Shown here piece by piece: positions 31,390-39,306 of a stretch of 39,451 bases of DNA (position 1 is the stretch's first letter; every line of letters begins with the position of its first letter). A program made the position numbers and the translations under genes. The notes under the pieces are model-generated. The model did no database searches and was not told the origin of the DNA. It worked only from the letters and a program-made list of their open reading frames with translations. Source of the stretch: CAZQYB01 sp964582985 (GTDB lineage Bacteria > Planctomycetota > Phycisphaerae > Sedimentisphaerales > Anaerobacaceae); assembly GCA_964582985.1 (NCBI GenBank), contig CAZOUM010000026.1:1-39451 (forward strand). Direction: 5' to 3'.

Positions 31390-33138
31390 ATGAAAATTGT
31401 ACAGACAAGACGAATAAGTCAGGTCTTTTTTTTCTCACTGTTTGTCTGGTTCTGTATTGTCTCCACAGTAGGGGAAGAAATCTGGCAGCTGCGGGGCTGG
31501 CCGGTCAATTGGTTTTTGCAGCTCGACCCGCTCGTGGCAATCGGGACAATGCTAACTACGCATACACTCTACCACGCTCTTTTATGGGCGTTGGTGACGG
31601 TTGTATTGACAATAGTTTTTGGGAGATTTTTCTGCGGCTGGGTCTGTCCTTTCGGCTCACTGCACCACTTCGTTGGTTTCTTAGGCAATCGAAAAAGGAC
31701 GGTATCACAAAAAATACAGCTCAACAAATATCGAAAGGCCCAGTGTATCAAATACATCGTTCTCGTATTCTTTCTGTTTATGGCCGCGTTTCCGTCGATT
31801 GGCGCCACCTTACAAACGGGCCTGCTCGACCCAATACCGCTGGTAACCCGCTCTTTCAATCTTATGTTGTTGGCTATTGTCGACAGGGCTTTCGGCGTCA
31901 CTTCAGTGACGGGGCGCTTTTATGAAGGCGCGTGGCTGATATTTGTGATTTTCCTGACAGCGCTCTTGCTTAATCTGGTTGTCCCCCGGTTCTATTGCAG
32001 GTTCATCTGTCCGTTGGGGGCTTTGTTTGGCCTAATTGGCAGATTTGCTCTGTGGCGGATTGGCAAAACGCAGCAGCCGTGCAGCGATTGCAAATTATGC
32101 GAAAAATCCTGCGAGGGCGGTTGCGAGCCGAGCGGCAAAATACGAATTAGCGAATGTGTGCTCTGCTTCAACTGCCGCCAGGATTGCAAGGACGAAGTTA
32201 TTGTTTACCAAACACGGCCGTCGCTTGCAGGCGAAGAAACAAACCCGGACATTTCCCGCAGGGGCTTTGTGCTTTCGCTTGCCAGTGGTGTCTTTGCAGT
32301 TCAGGCGGTGAGGTTGAGCAATAAGCTGGGCGGCAATTGGCATCACCGAGTCATTCGGCCGCCAGGCGCGCTGGCGGAAGAAGAATTTTTGAAACGATGT
32401 ATCAAGTGCGGCCAATGTATGCGGATATGTCCCACGAACGTTATCCAGCCGGACGGAATACAAGGCGGCTTGGAGAATCTCTGGACACCTGTATTGAACT
32501 ATCGAATCGGCTCGAGTGGCTGTCAGTTAAATTGCACGGCCTGTGGGCAGATTTGTCCGACCTCAGCTATCAGACCGATTACACTTTCAGAAAAACTCGG
32601 ACGCGATGAGTTCGCCGAAGCCGGGCCAATAAGAATAGGCACCGCATTTGTCGACCGCAACAGGTGCCTGCCGTGGGCGATGGACAAACCCTGTATTGTG
32701 TGTGAGGAAAATTGCCCTCTCAGCCCAAAGGCGATTTACACCCGCGAGCATTTCGAAACAGTAAGAAACGGCATTTTGACCGTAAAAAAAGCCACCGGCA
32801 GTAAAATAGAAATCGTCGAAAATAACCTTTTGCTTGACAAATTTGCTACGGGTGACTATTATTGTATCGTCGAAAGTGGCCGACGAAGAAAAATTACAGC
32901 GAATACGGAAAATTCAATAGAAATTTCCCGCGATGAGAAGTTCGAAAAAATCCCCACCCAGGGCAGCAAAATCGAGATTCAGGTACGGCTGCAAAGACCT
33001 TATGTTGACATTGAAAAGTGCATCGGCTGTGGAATTTGCGAACACGAATGCCCTGTCAGCGGTAAAAAGGCTATAAGGGTCTCTGCCGAAGGCGAGACAA
33101 GGAGCGCTAATAGAGCGTTATTGCTTAAACCACATTAG
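31390..33138 (+). CDS. NapH/NapG-like membrane polyferredoxin fusion
   Basis: The 582-residue protein joins two parts. The first 210 or so residues form a NapH-type membrane domain of about four helices with CGWVCPFGSLHHF and CRFICPLGALFGLIG. A cytoplasmic Cys-rich segment follows (CSDCKLCEKSC, CVLCFNCRQDC). From about residue 300 an internal twin-arginine-like motif (SRRGFVLSLASGVFAVQ) precedes a NapG-type ferredoxin part with CIKCGQCMRICP, CTACGQICP, CIVCEENCP and CIGCGICEHECP. The two-part layout suggests electron transfer from the membrane quinone pool to a protein outside. The next gene, an exported aldo/keto reductase, is a possible partner. Confidence 0.9.
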   Translation: MKIVQTRRISQVFFFSLFVWFCIVSTVGEEIWQLRGWPVNWFLQLDPLVAIGTMLTTHTLYHALLWALVTVVLTIVFGRFFCGWVCPFGSLHHFVGFLGNRKRTVSQKIQLNKYRKAQCIKYIVLVFFLFMAAFPSIGATLQTGLLDPIPLVTRSFNLMLLAIVDRAFGVTSVTGRFYEGAWLIFVIFLTALLLNLVVPRFYCRFICPLGALFGLIGRFALWRIGKTQQPCSDCKLCEKSCEGGCEPSGKIRISECVLCFNCRQDCKDEVIVYQTRPSLAGEETNPDISRRGFVLSLASGVFAVQAVRLSNKLGGNWHHRVIRPPGALAEEEFLKRCIKCGQCMRICPTNVIQPDGIQGGLENLWTPVLNYRIGSSGCQLNCTACGQICPTSAIRPITLSEKLGRDEFAEAGPIRIGTAFVDRNRCLPWAMDKPCIVCEENCPLSPKAIYTREHFETVRNGILTVKKATGSKIEIVENNLLLDKFATGDYYCIVESGRRRKITANTENSIEISRDEKFEKIPTQGSKIEIQVRLQRPYVDIEKCIGCGICEHECPVSGKKAIRVSAEGETRSANRALLLKPH

Positions 33139-33179
33139 AAATGAGATGTCACAGACATCTGCCGTGATTTCTAACGTGG
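33130..33179. repeat. Long stem-loop spanning the polyferredoxin stop codon
   Basis: Nested perfect arms surround an ACA loop: AGATGTC/GACATCT (33144-33150 with 33154-33160), then TTAGAAAT/ATTTCTAA (33135-33142 with 33167-33174), then CCAC/GTGG (33130-33133 with 33176-33179). Nineteen pairs are possible with small interruptions. It contains the stop codon (33136-33138) and lies upstream of the aldo/keto reductase gene. There is no T-run, so it is not a standard terminator; a processing or differential-expression element is possible. Confidence 0.6.
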
Positions 33180-33213
33180 CAAACGTTAACTGGTTGTTTT
33201 TGGAGTCTATGTG

Positions 33214-34527
33214 ATGAAAGAAAAACAAAACAAGATAGATAGAAGAAATTTCCTCAAGACAGTTGGGGCGGCGGGGTTGGTCCCTGCCTTCACAAAGGCG
33301 TCGAGCGTCTTCGCTTCGGCCCAAACAAAACCTGGGCCGAATGAACCTCCACCTTTTGACCTGAATGCTCTGAAAAAGCCGCAAAAGCCCAGGCCTCTGC
33401 TGGTGCCGAAACGCAAGTTGGGAAAGTTAACACAGTTAGACAAGACAGGAAAGAAGAAGGTGCCCGTTAAGGTAGCGTGTCTGTCTCTTGGGATGATGTT
33501 CAACGCCCTCGACCAGCAACTCGTTTTGAGAAAGGCGATTCAGTACGGCGTCACTTATTGGGATACGGCATATTCTTATAATGGCGGAAACAGTGAGCTT
33601 GGCGTAGGCAAGTTCCTGAAGAAGTACCCTAAGTTGCGAAAGAAAATGTTCATCGCCTCCAAAGCATCGAGTACAAGAACGATAGCGGACGTAGAAGACC
33701 GGCTGCAGACATCTCTCAAAAGAATGAATACGGACTACATTGATTTGTATTATCTGCACAATATTAAGAGCACCGAGCGCTTGACCGATGAGTTGCGGGA
33801 CTGGGCCAAAAGTGCCAAGCAGCGCAAGCTGATTCGGTTCTTCGGCTTTACCACGCACACGAAGATGACCGAATGTCTTAACTTCGGAGCTAAGCTCGAC
33901 TGGATTGACGTCATAATGACAAAGTACAATTTCCGCGAGCTGCAGAACAAGAAGCTGAACGCTGCGATTGACGCCTGCTACAAGGCGGGCATAGGCCTTA
34001 TCGCTATGAAAGCGGTGGGAAAGGGGTCCGCCGCGAAGAAAATCAAAACCGAAGAAGAAAGGAAGCTTGTCGCGCACTTCCTCAAGAGAGGTTTTACCGA
34101 GGGACAGGCGAAGATAAAAGTCGTTCTTCAGGACAAAAGATTCAGCTCAGTCTGCGTGGGCAGGGGAAATGTTAGAGAATTAGACTTAAATGTAGCCGCT
34201 GTACTCGATAAAACGGAGTTTACGCCGGAGGATTTGAAAGTTTTCAGGAAAGTCTCTCAGGAGACCTGCAGTGGTTATTGTGCCGGCTGTGCAAATATCT
34301 GCAGCTCGGCTGTGCCCGATATGCCCTATGTCAGTGACATTATGCGCTACCTGATGTACTATAACAGCTACGGCGAGCAGGACAGCGCAAGGGAACTCTT
34401 CGCCCAACTCCCGGCCGAGGCAAGAAACAAGCTTCTCAAAACAGATTACAGTCTTGCCGAAGCTCGCTGTCCACAGCGAATGCCCATAGCTAAGCTGATG
34501 GCTGAAGCCGCCAAAAAGTTGGCCTAA
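33214..34527 (+). CDS. Tat-exported aldo/keto reductase with Fe-S-type C-terminal motif
   Basis: The 437-residue protein begins with a twin-arginine signal (DRRNFLKTVGAAGLVPAF). Its aldo/keto reductase barrel (about 75-320) has GVTYWDTAYSYNGGNSELG, LQTSLKRMNTDYIDLYYLHN, RFFGFTTH and YNFRE. A C-terminal domain has CSGYCAGCANIC, which may hold an Fe-S cluster as in the Fe-S branch of the family, and a later C-P-Q-R. I chose ATG 33214, with TGGAG eight bases upstream; GTG 33211 is also in frame. A decayed copy lies at 6335-6714. Its substrate is unknown. The upstream polyferredoxin may supply electrons. Confidence 0.85.
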   Translation: MKEKQNKIDRRNFLKTVGAAGLVPAFTKASSVFASAQTKPGPNEPPPFDLNALKKPQKPRPLLVPKRKLGKLTQLDKTGKKKVPVKVACLSLGMMFNALDQQLVLRKAIQYGVTYWDTAYSYNGGNSELGVGKFLKKYPKLRKKMFIASKASSTRTIADVEDRLQTSLKRMNTDYIDLYYLHNIKSTERLTDELRDWAKSAKQRKLIRFFGFTTHTKMTECLNFGAKLDWIDVIMTKYNFRELQNKKLNAAIDACYKAGIGLIAMKAVGKGSAAKKIKTEEERKLVAHFLKRGFTEGQAKIKVVLQDKRFSSVCVGRGNVRELDLNVAAVLDKTEFTPEDLKVFRKVSQETCSGYCAGCANICSSAVPDMPYVSDIMRYLMYYNSYGEQDSARELFAQLPAEARNKLLKTDYSLAEARCPQRMPIAKLMAEAAKKLA

Positions 34528-34703
34528 GCAGCAATTGCAAAAATAGCATCTTAAGCCGGTCTTACACGGCACAGCAACATTGTGTTCCGCATTTGATAAT
34601 TTTGTGCTGATTCGGCCCGCCGGATAGGTAAAAAATTTGGCCATTTCGCGCGCCGTAACTGTCCTGCTAATAACAACTTACCTCCGGGGGAAGATGGTTT
34701 TCC

Positions 34704-34733
34704 TTGCTTTTGAGCACCCCTTTCGGTTATAAT
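34704..34733 (+). promoter_or_regulatory. Promoter of mini-gene copy 1
   Basis: TTGCTT (34704-34709) and TATAAT (34728-34733) are 18 bases apart. Both hexamers are unchanged in copy 2, although the spacer between them has three substitutions. Confidence 0.65.
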
Positions 34734-34799
34734 AACCATCAGATAGAAACGCCTGTTTGTGCTGGTAGGGACAAAATTATTGTTTTTCCCGGAGGGATG

Positions 34800-34895
34800 A
34801 TGAAAAAATTTTATTACGAAATCTGGCTTCCGTTTACCATCACAAAAAGGCGGATTTTGGTGCTGGCAATTGCAACCTATCTCGCTTTTTGTTAA
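34800..34895 (+). CDS. 31-residue basic-hydrophobic peptide, copy 1
   Basis: A 31-codon frame begins at ATG 34800 after a GGAGG (34791-34795) and encodes a peptide with a charged N-terminus (MKKFYYE), the middle IWLPFTITKRR and a hydrophobic end (ILVLAIATYLAFC). A second in-frame ATG lies directly upstream at 34797. Copy 2 differs at two residues, I14V and V21M. Placement between a promoter and a terminator suggests a complete small gene. It may be a membrane peptide, a type I toxin-like peptide, or a leader. I know no named homologue. Confidence 0.65.
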   Translation: MKKFYYEIWLPFTITKRRILVLAIATYLAFC

Positions 34896-34951
34896 GAATT
34901 ATCCAGTTCTTAGGCGTTTCTTCGACCGCTCACCTTTGAGCGGTTTTTTTA
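34893..34951 (+). terminator. Double hairpin with rho-independent terminator, copy 1
   Basis: TAAGAA/TTCTTA arms immediately follow the peptide stop. They are followed by a GC-rich hairpin CCGCTCA-cctt-TGAGCGG (34926-34943) and TTTTTTT. This is a textbook intrinsic terminator for the mini-gene. Confidence 0.85.
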
Positions 34952-35038
34952 TGCGCCGTGGTTTCGTTAAACATTTGACACGGTAAGGACACAAAACTAA
35001 GCTTATAATAAATAACTGGCTAAAGGTCCTTGTATAAA

Positions 35039-35518
35039 ATGAATGAAATAATAATGCATCCAATTGGAGTGGTCCACTCTCCATATAAAGAGGGCACGCA
35101 TATCCCGATACAGGGAATTTTTAAAAGCGACGTAGAGGCGTGGATTGAATTAAAACAAAAGTATGCCGGTGGCTTAAAAGACCTGGATAAATTCAGCCAT
35201 GCGATAATACTATACCATTTTCACAGGTCGCAGAGAGAAGAGACACAGGGCCGGCCATTCTTAGAGCAAAATAAACACGGGATATTCGCGATAAGAAGTC
35301 CGCATCGGCCTAATCATATAGGGCTTTCTATTGTGAAAATCAAAAGAATAGAAGCAAATAAACTGTATTTTACGCAAGTGGATATGTTAGACCAAACGCC
35401 TGTTCTCGATATAAAACCCTACGTCAAATATTTTGACACCCGGGATGGAGTCAGGTCCGGCTGGCTGGACAAGCACTTCAAAGATGGGAATACCCCGGAT
35501 AAAACTATCTTAAAATGA
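35039..35518 (+). CDS. trmO: TrmO/TsaA-family tRNA methyltransferase
   Basis: The 159-residue protein belongs to the TsaA/TrmO family, which methylates N6 of threonylcarbamoyl-adenosine at position 37 of some tRNAs. Signature strings are PIGVVHSPYKEG, LDKFSHAIILYHFHRSQ, GIFAIRSPHRPNHIGLSIV and LDIKPYVKYFDTRDGVRSGW. The RSPHRPN-IG string is the family's SAM-binding motif. I chose ATG 35039 with AAAGGT about 10 bases upstream; a TTG nine bases earlier is less likely. It is short compared with two-domain members of the family. The gene lies between the two cassettes rather than in an operon. Confidence 0.86.
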   Translation: MNEIIMHPIGVVHSPYKEGTHIPIQGIFKSDVEAWIELKQKYAGGLKDLDKFSHAIILYHFHRSQREETQGRPFLEQNKHGIFAIRSPHRPNHIGLSIVKIKRIEANKLYFTQVDMLDQTPVLDIKPYVKYFDTRDGVRSGWLDKHFKDGNTPDKTILK

Positions 35519-35552
35519 TAAAAAACGGAATTGATTAGTCTACTTACGGTGC

Positions 35553-35748
35553 TTAATTGCGAGTTTTTTTCTTTTCTGCCAGGTAATTGTTCATAGCAGC
35601 GGCGGCGATTCGGCCTTGGCCCATCGCCAATATCACCGTTGCGGCGCCGAGGACAATGTCCCCGCCCGCATAAACGCCTTCCATAGAGGTCTTACAGTTT
35701 TCGTCAACAACGATATTGCCCCACTTGTTGAATCCCAGGCCGGCACAG
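35553..35748 (-). pseudogene. Duplicated 3' fragment of the gltA/nfnB-like gene
   Basis: On the minus strand this reads GLGFNKWGNIVVDENC, then KTSMEGVYAGGDIVLGAATV and ILAMGQGRIAAAAMNNYLAE, ending KKKTRN and TAA (35553-35555). It matches the last 60 or so residues of the intact gene at 36134-37636 except for a few changes, and most base differences fall in third codon positions. No upstream part of the gene is present, so it cannot encode a working enzyme. The retained frame suggests that the copy diverged while still functional. Confidence 0.85.
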
Positions 35749-35822
35749 AAAAAAATCGGCGGGCTTGTTTAACACAACTTCCTTATTGACAAGCACTTAT
35801 ATTCAGGCAAAGGCGATTTCCC

Positions 35823-35852
35823 TTGCTTTTGAGCGCCTCTTTAGGTTATAAT
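35823..35852 (+). promoter_or_regulatory. Promoter of mini-gene copy 2
   Basis: TTGCTT (35823-35828) and TATAAT (35847-35852) with an 18-base spacer, as in copy 1. Confidence 0.65.
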
Positions 35853-35918
35853 AACCATCAGATGGAAACGCCTGTTTGTGCTGGTAGGGACAAAATTATT
35901 GTTTTTCCCTGAGGGGTG

Positions 35919-36014
35919 ATGAAAAAATTTTATTACGAAATCTGGCTTCCGTTTACCGTCACAAAAAGGCGGATTTTGATGCTGGCAATTGCAACCTATC
36001 TCGCTTTTTGTTAA
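35919..36014 (+). CDS. 31-residue basic-hydrophobic peptide, copy 2
   Basis: ATG 35919 opens the same 31-codon frame as at 34800, preceded by GAGGGG. In copy 1 an extra ATG stands directly upstream; here that codon is GTG. The peptide has V14 and M21. Retention of the ribosome site, frame and terminator in both copies suggests that the unit is functional or very recently copied. Confidence 0.65.
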   Translation: MKKFYYEIWLPFTVTKRRILMLAIATYLAFC

Positions 36015-36070
36015 GAATTATCCAGTTCTTAGGCGTTTCTTCGACCGCTCACCTTTGAGCGGTTTTTTTA
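36012..36070 (+). terminator. Double hairpin with rho-independent terminator, copy 2
   Basis: Same TAAGAA/TTCTTA and CCGCTCA/TGAGCGG hairpins followed by TTTTTTT as in copy 1. A separate small palindrome CCTCTG-cat-CAGAGG lies just beyond at 36079-36093. Confidence 0.85.
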
Positions 36071-36133
36071 TGCGCAGACCTCTGCATCAGAGGCATTCTG
36101 CTGATATGGAACCATACATTGAAATTGATTGAA

Positions 36134-37636
36134 TCAGCCATGAGCCGAGCCGCGGGATTTCTTCTTCTCTGCCAAGTAATTGTTCATAGCAGCGGCGGCG
36201 ATTCTGCCCTGACCCATCGCCAATATCACAGTTGCGGCCCCGAGGACGATGTCCCCGCCCGCATAAACGCCTTCCATCGAGGTTTTGCAGTCGTCGTCAA
36301 CAACGATATTTCCCCATTTGTTGAACTCCAGACCCGGCGTGGTCTGGCGAATCAGCGGATTTGCGGCATTACCGATGGCTATAATTAGAGTGTCAACCTC
36401 GATCGTGAACTCTGAACCCTCGATGGGGATGGGCCTTCGCCGGCCGGATTCGTCCGGCTCACCAAGCTTGTATTTAAGACACTCGATAGCAGTCACGTGG
36501 CTATTCTCATCACCTATTACTCGTTTCGGACTTCGCAATATATGAAATTCGATGCCTTCTTCCTTTGCGTGATGCACTTCTTCAATTCTCGCAGGCATTT
36601 CCTTCTCGGTCCTGCGGTAGACCAAATATACCTTCTCTGCCCCGAGCCTGACGGCCGTTCTGGCTGAGTCCATAGCGACGTTGCCGCCGCCGACAACAGC
36701 GACTTTCTTCGAGCGCAGGATAGGAGTGTCGGCGCTTTTGCCAAAATCGTAGGCCTTCATAAGATTAGAGCGTGTGAGGTATTCATTGGCGCTATATACT
36801 CCCACAAGAGACTCTCCTTCGATACCCATAAATCTCGGCAGGCCGGCACCTACGCCGACATAGACCGCATCGAAGCCGTCTTCTTTCATTAGCTGCTCTA
36901 TGGTCCTTGTTCTGCCGACCACAAAGTTGCAGACGATTTTGACACCCATTTTGGCCAGGACGTCTATCTCTTTCTGGACTATCGCTTTGGGGAGTCGGAA
37001 TTCCGGTATCCCATAAACCATCACGCCGCCCGTCTTATGAAACGCCTCGAATATAGTGACATCGTGGCCTGCTCTTCTTGTATCAGCCGCGGCGACTATA
37101 CCGCCGGGGCCTGAACCGATTACTGCGACTTTCATCCCTGTTTCCGGTGCAACGACCGGGACGCTTTCACTGTCCTGGTCGAGGTCAGCCACATACCTTT
37201 CGAGTCGGCCGACTGAAACGGCTTTTGTTGGGTCCTTGAATTTTAAGCCGACTGTGCACGTCTGCTGGCACTGGACTTCCTGAGGACAAACTCGGCCGCA
37301 AACAGCGGGCAGGAGCGAGTTTTCCTTGATGATATCGAGGGCCTTCTTGAACTCACCGTCAGCGATAGCGGCCACAAAATCCTGTATCCTTATCTGAACA
37401 GGACAACCCTCAATACAAGGGGCCTTCTTGCACTGCAGGCACCGCAGCGCTTCCAGGCGAGCGTGCGTTTCCGTATAGCCTGTCGCCACCTCGTTGACGT
37501 TTTTCCTTCTCTTGACCGCGTCCTGTTCAGGCATATCCTGAGGAGGTATTTTGTATCTGTCGGCGGGTTTAAGCTCGCCCCGCTTGTGCTTTTCCAAAAG
37601 CTGCCGCAGGAGTTCTTTTCTTTCTTTGTCTGTCAT
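36134..37636 (-). CDS. nfnB: NfnB/GltA-like NADPH-dependent flavoprotein (large Nfn subunit)
   Basis: The 500-residue protein has an N-terminal Fe-S domain (CLQCKKAPCIEGCPVQI, CGRVCPQEVQCQQTC), an FAD site (VIGSGPGGIVAAAD), an NADP-type site (VVGGGNVAMDSARTA) and the C-terminal GGDIVLGAATVILAMGQG. It matches the small glutamate synthase subunit and the large subunit of NADH-dependent reduced-ferredoxin:NADP oxidoreductase. The NfnA-like gene directly upstream and absence of a glutamate synthase large subunit favour Nfn. This enzyme bifurcates electrons between NADH, ferredoxin and NADPH. A 69-base gap follows nfnA. Its 3' end is duplicated at 35553-35748. Confidence 0.88.
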   Translation of the reverse strand: MTDKERKELLRQLLEKHKRGELKPADRYKIPPQDMPEQDAVKRRKNVNEVATGYTETHARLEALRCLQCKKAPCIEGCPVQIRIQDFVAAIADGEFKKALDIIKENSLLPAVCGRVCPQEVQCQQTCTVGLKFKDPTKAVSVGRLERYVADLDQDSESVPVVAPETGMKVAVIGSGPGGIVAAADTRRAGHDVTIFEAFHKTGGVMVYGIPEFRLPKAIVQKEIDVLAKMGVKIVCNFVVGRTRTIEQLMKEDGFDAVYVGVGAGLPRFMGIEGESLVGVYSANEYLTRSNLMKAYDFGKSADTPILRSKKVAVVGGGNVAMDSARTAVRLGAEKVYLVYRRTEKEMPARIEEVHHAKEEGIEFHILRSPKRVIGDENSHVTAIECLKYKLGEPDESGRRRPIPIEGSEFTIEVDTLIIAIGNAANPLIRQTTPGLEFNKWGNIVVDDDCKTSMEGVYAGGDIVLGAATVILAMGQGRIAAAAMNNYLAEKKKSRGSAHG

Positions 37637-37705
37637 CTTTTGAGCATTTGGTCCTTAAATTTTGAATTCTTGCCCGCCGTTCGTCTGGCGGGTGAATCTC
37701 GGACT

Positions 37706-38563
37706 TCAACTTTTATCGAGGCCTATCTTGCATCCGTGCTTTTTGTACTTTTCATAGGAGCTTTGTTCGTGGTCTTTATAGGTGTCCAGTCTTTTCATCA
37801 TCAGGTCGAAGTTGACCTTATGGCCGTCAAACTCCGGCCCGTCAACGCAGACAAATTTTGGCTGCCCATCGACTTCCACCCGGCACCCGCCGCACATCCC
37901 CGTGCCGTCAACCATAATGGTATTGAGCGAGACCAGTGTAGGCACGTTAAGCTGCTTTGTAACCTCGCAGCAGAACTTCATCATTATGGCAGGGCCAATC
38001 ACAAAGGCCTGGGCCGGCTTCGGTTCACGCTGGCAGACTTCCTTCAACGGCTCCGTTACGAGGGCCTTCCGTCCGTATGAGCCGTCATCGGTGGTCACTA
38101 TCAGCTCGTCGGAGATTTCGGCAAACTCATCTTCGAGAATCAGCAGCTCCTTGTTTCTCGCTCCGATTATGGTGATGACTTTGTTGCCTGCTTCTTTCAG
38201 CGCCCTTGCGATGGGCAATAAGGGTGCGTTGCCGATTCCGCCGCCGACACAGACGATGGTGCCAAAGTTTTCTGTATGGGTAGGCTTGCCCAGGGGCCCG
38301 ACCACGTTGACAATGTTGTCGCCGACGTTCATATCCGCTAATTCCGCAGTCGTTTTGCCGACACGCTGCCAAATCAATCGGATTGTACCCTTTTGCGGGT
38401 CGGCGCCCGCGATTGTCAGCGGAATGCGCTCGGCGTATTCGTTGTTTATGCTGATAATGACGAATTGCCCCGGCTTTCTTGCCTGCGCGACAAGCGGCGC
38501 TTCAATCTCTGCGGTGAAAACGTCTTCACTAAGCTGCCTTTTGGTTACAATTTTGTGCGACAC
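37706..38563 (-). CDS. nfnA: NfnA-like ferredoxin-NADP reductase subunit
   Basis: The 285-residue protein has an FAD domain (KPGQFVIISINNEYAERIPL, LTIAGADPQKGTI), an NAD-binding part (CVGGGIGNAPLLPIARALKE) and a C-terminal [2Fe-2S] ligand cluster (MVDGTGMCGGCRVEV, KFVCVDGPEFDGH). It matches the small subunit of Nfn and its sulfide-dehydrogenase or dihydroorotate-dehydrogenase-like relatives. The start is GTG 38563 with AAGGAAA upstream. It is the first gene of the nfnA-nfnB operon. Confidence 0.9.
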   Translation of the reverse strand: MSHKIVTKRQLSEDVFTAEIEAPLVAQARKPGQFVIISINNEYAERIPLTIAGADPQKGTIRLIWQRVGKTTAELADMNVGDNIVNVVGPLGKPTHTENFGTIVCVGGGIGNAPLLPIARALKEAGNKVITIIGARNKELLILEDEFAEISDELIVTTDDGSYGRKALVTEPLKEVCQREPKPAQAFVIGPAIMMKFCCEVTKQLNVPTLVSLNTIMVDGTGMCGGCRVEVDGQPKFVCVDGPEFDGHKVNFDLMMKRLDTYKDHEQSSYEKYKKHGCKIGLDKS

Positions 38564-38604
38564 TACGTTGTTTCCTTTTCCTTCAATATGCTAAAAAGAA
38601 AGCT

Positions 38605-38632
38605 ATTATACGCCTCAAAAGTAACTTGTCAA
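38605..38632 (-). promoter_or_regulatory. Strong promoter of nfnA-nfnB
   Basis: On the minus strand a consensus TTGACA (38627-38632) and a consensus TATAAT (38605-38610) are separated by 16 bases, with the -10 box about 41 bases before the GTG start. Confidence 0.78.
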
Positions 38633-38639
38633 GCCGCCG

Positions 38640-39300
38640 CTGCTGTACCCTAAATTTATACCGCGTCGGTGAGGATTTTGTGCGGCGATTGCAATGACTG
38701 CAATTCTGGATGCTCAATCATATTCAATATCGGGAGTACACGGCAGTTTTTCCAGTGGCCAGCCCCTCCGCTTACTCGTCCGGAAAGTTCAGCTCCGCGA
38801 ACTGCCCGTGATACTTCTTCGCCGCTCTGTCCCGGGCCCTCGCCGCCGCAGTCGAAGCATCTGGCCCCCGACATTGGACATTCGGATTCGATATTGGATA
38901 TTCACTCCCTATCGCCCATCTTAACGCGATTATTCTCCCGTTTAGCCATCGCCGGAACGGCGATGCAGCATGAAAATATCATCCCGACCGAAGCGGAAGC
39001 ATCTGGCCTACGAATGTAATTCACGCCACACCGCCCTGGTCTTTCGTGCGAAAGCACCCTCAACCACTGAAAAAAAAAACGTAAAACCGGCATTTTGTAA
39101 TCAACATTTGGCTTGTCAGAGACGACATTATAGCAGTAGGAGCCGCTACGCCAGAGACTGTCTATATTAACGTCGGGGGCGTGGGGCACCACTCCCCTTA
39201 CTACTGCGCCCTCGGTGTTTTTCTTGAAGAGCCTGAGCCGACTTGGCTCAAGCCGCAAGGAAAAGGGAAAATGGAATGGTAAAGGCGTTAGTTTAAGGAG
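38640..39300. other. Long intergenic region, no gene supported; short repeats
   Basis: About 660 bases without a credible gene. Near 38868-38906 there is a run of near-repeats (GACATTGGACATTCGGATTC, then GATATTGGATATTC). A perfect hairpin TGAGCC-gactt-GGCTCA lies at 39234-39250, and CTTTCG-tg-CGAAAG lies near 39041-39054. Several short open frames overlap here in different frames without ribosome sites or motifs. Confidence 0.45.
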
Positions 39301-39306
39301 CCTGCT

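Larger units (their letters stand above)
34701..34956 (+). repeat. Mini-gene cassette, copy 1 (256 bp)
   Basis: The block matches 35820-36075 without gaps; I count 9 mismatches in 256 bases, and the last 90 or so bases are identical. It includes a promoter, a 31-codon gene, two hairpins and a T-run terminator. Similarity ends sharply at ATGCGC on the right. Confidence 0.9.
35820..36075 (+). repeat. Mini-gene cassette, copy 2 (256 bp)
   Basis: Second copy of the block at 34701-34956, ungapped. It lies between the gltA fragment and the end of the intact gltA/nfnB gene. Confidence 0.9.

Noticed and set aside
36134..37636. Glutamate synthase small subunit (gltD-type) as the primary call
   Set aside because: No glutamate synthase large subunit is nearby and an NfnA-like gene lies directly upstream, which favours the Nfn complex; the alternative stays possible.
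38656..38874. 72-codon minus-strand frame with cysteines near the right end
   Set aside because: Overlapped by other open frames of similar length and lacks a ribosome site; no recognisable family.
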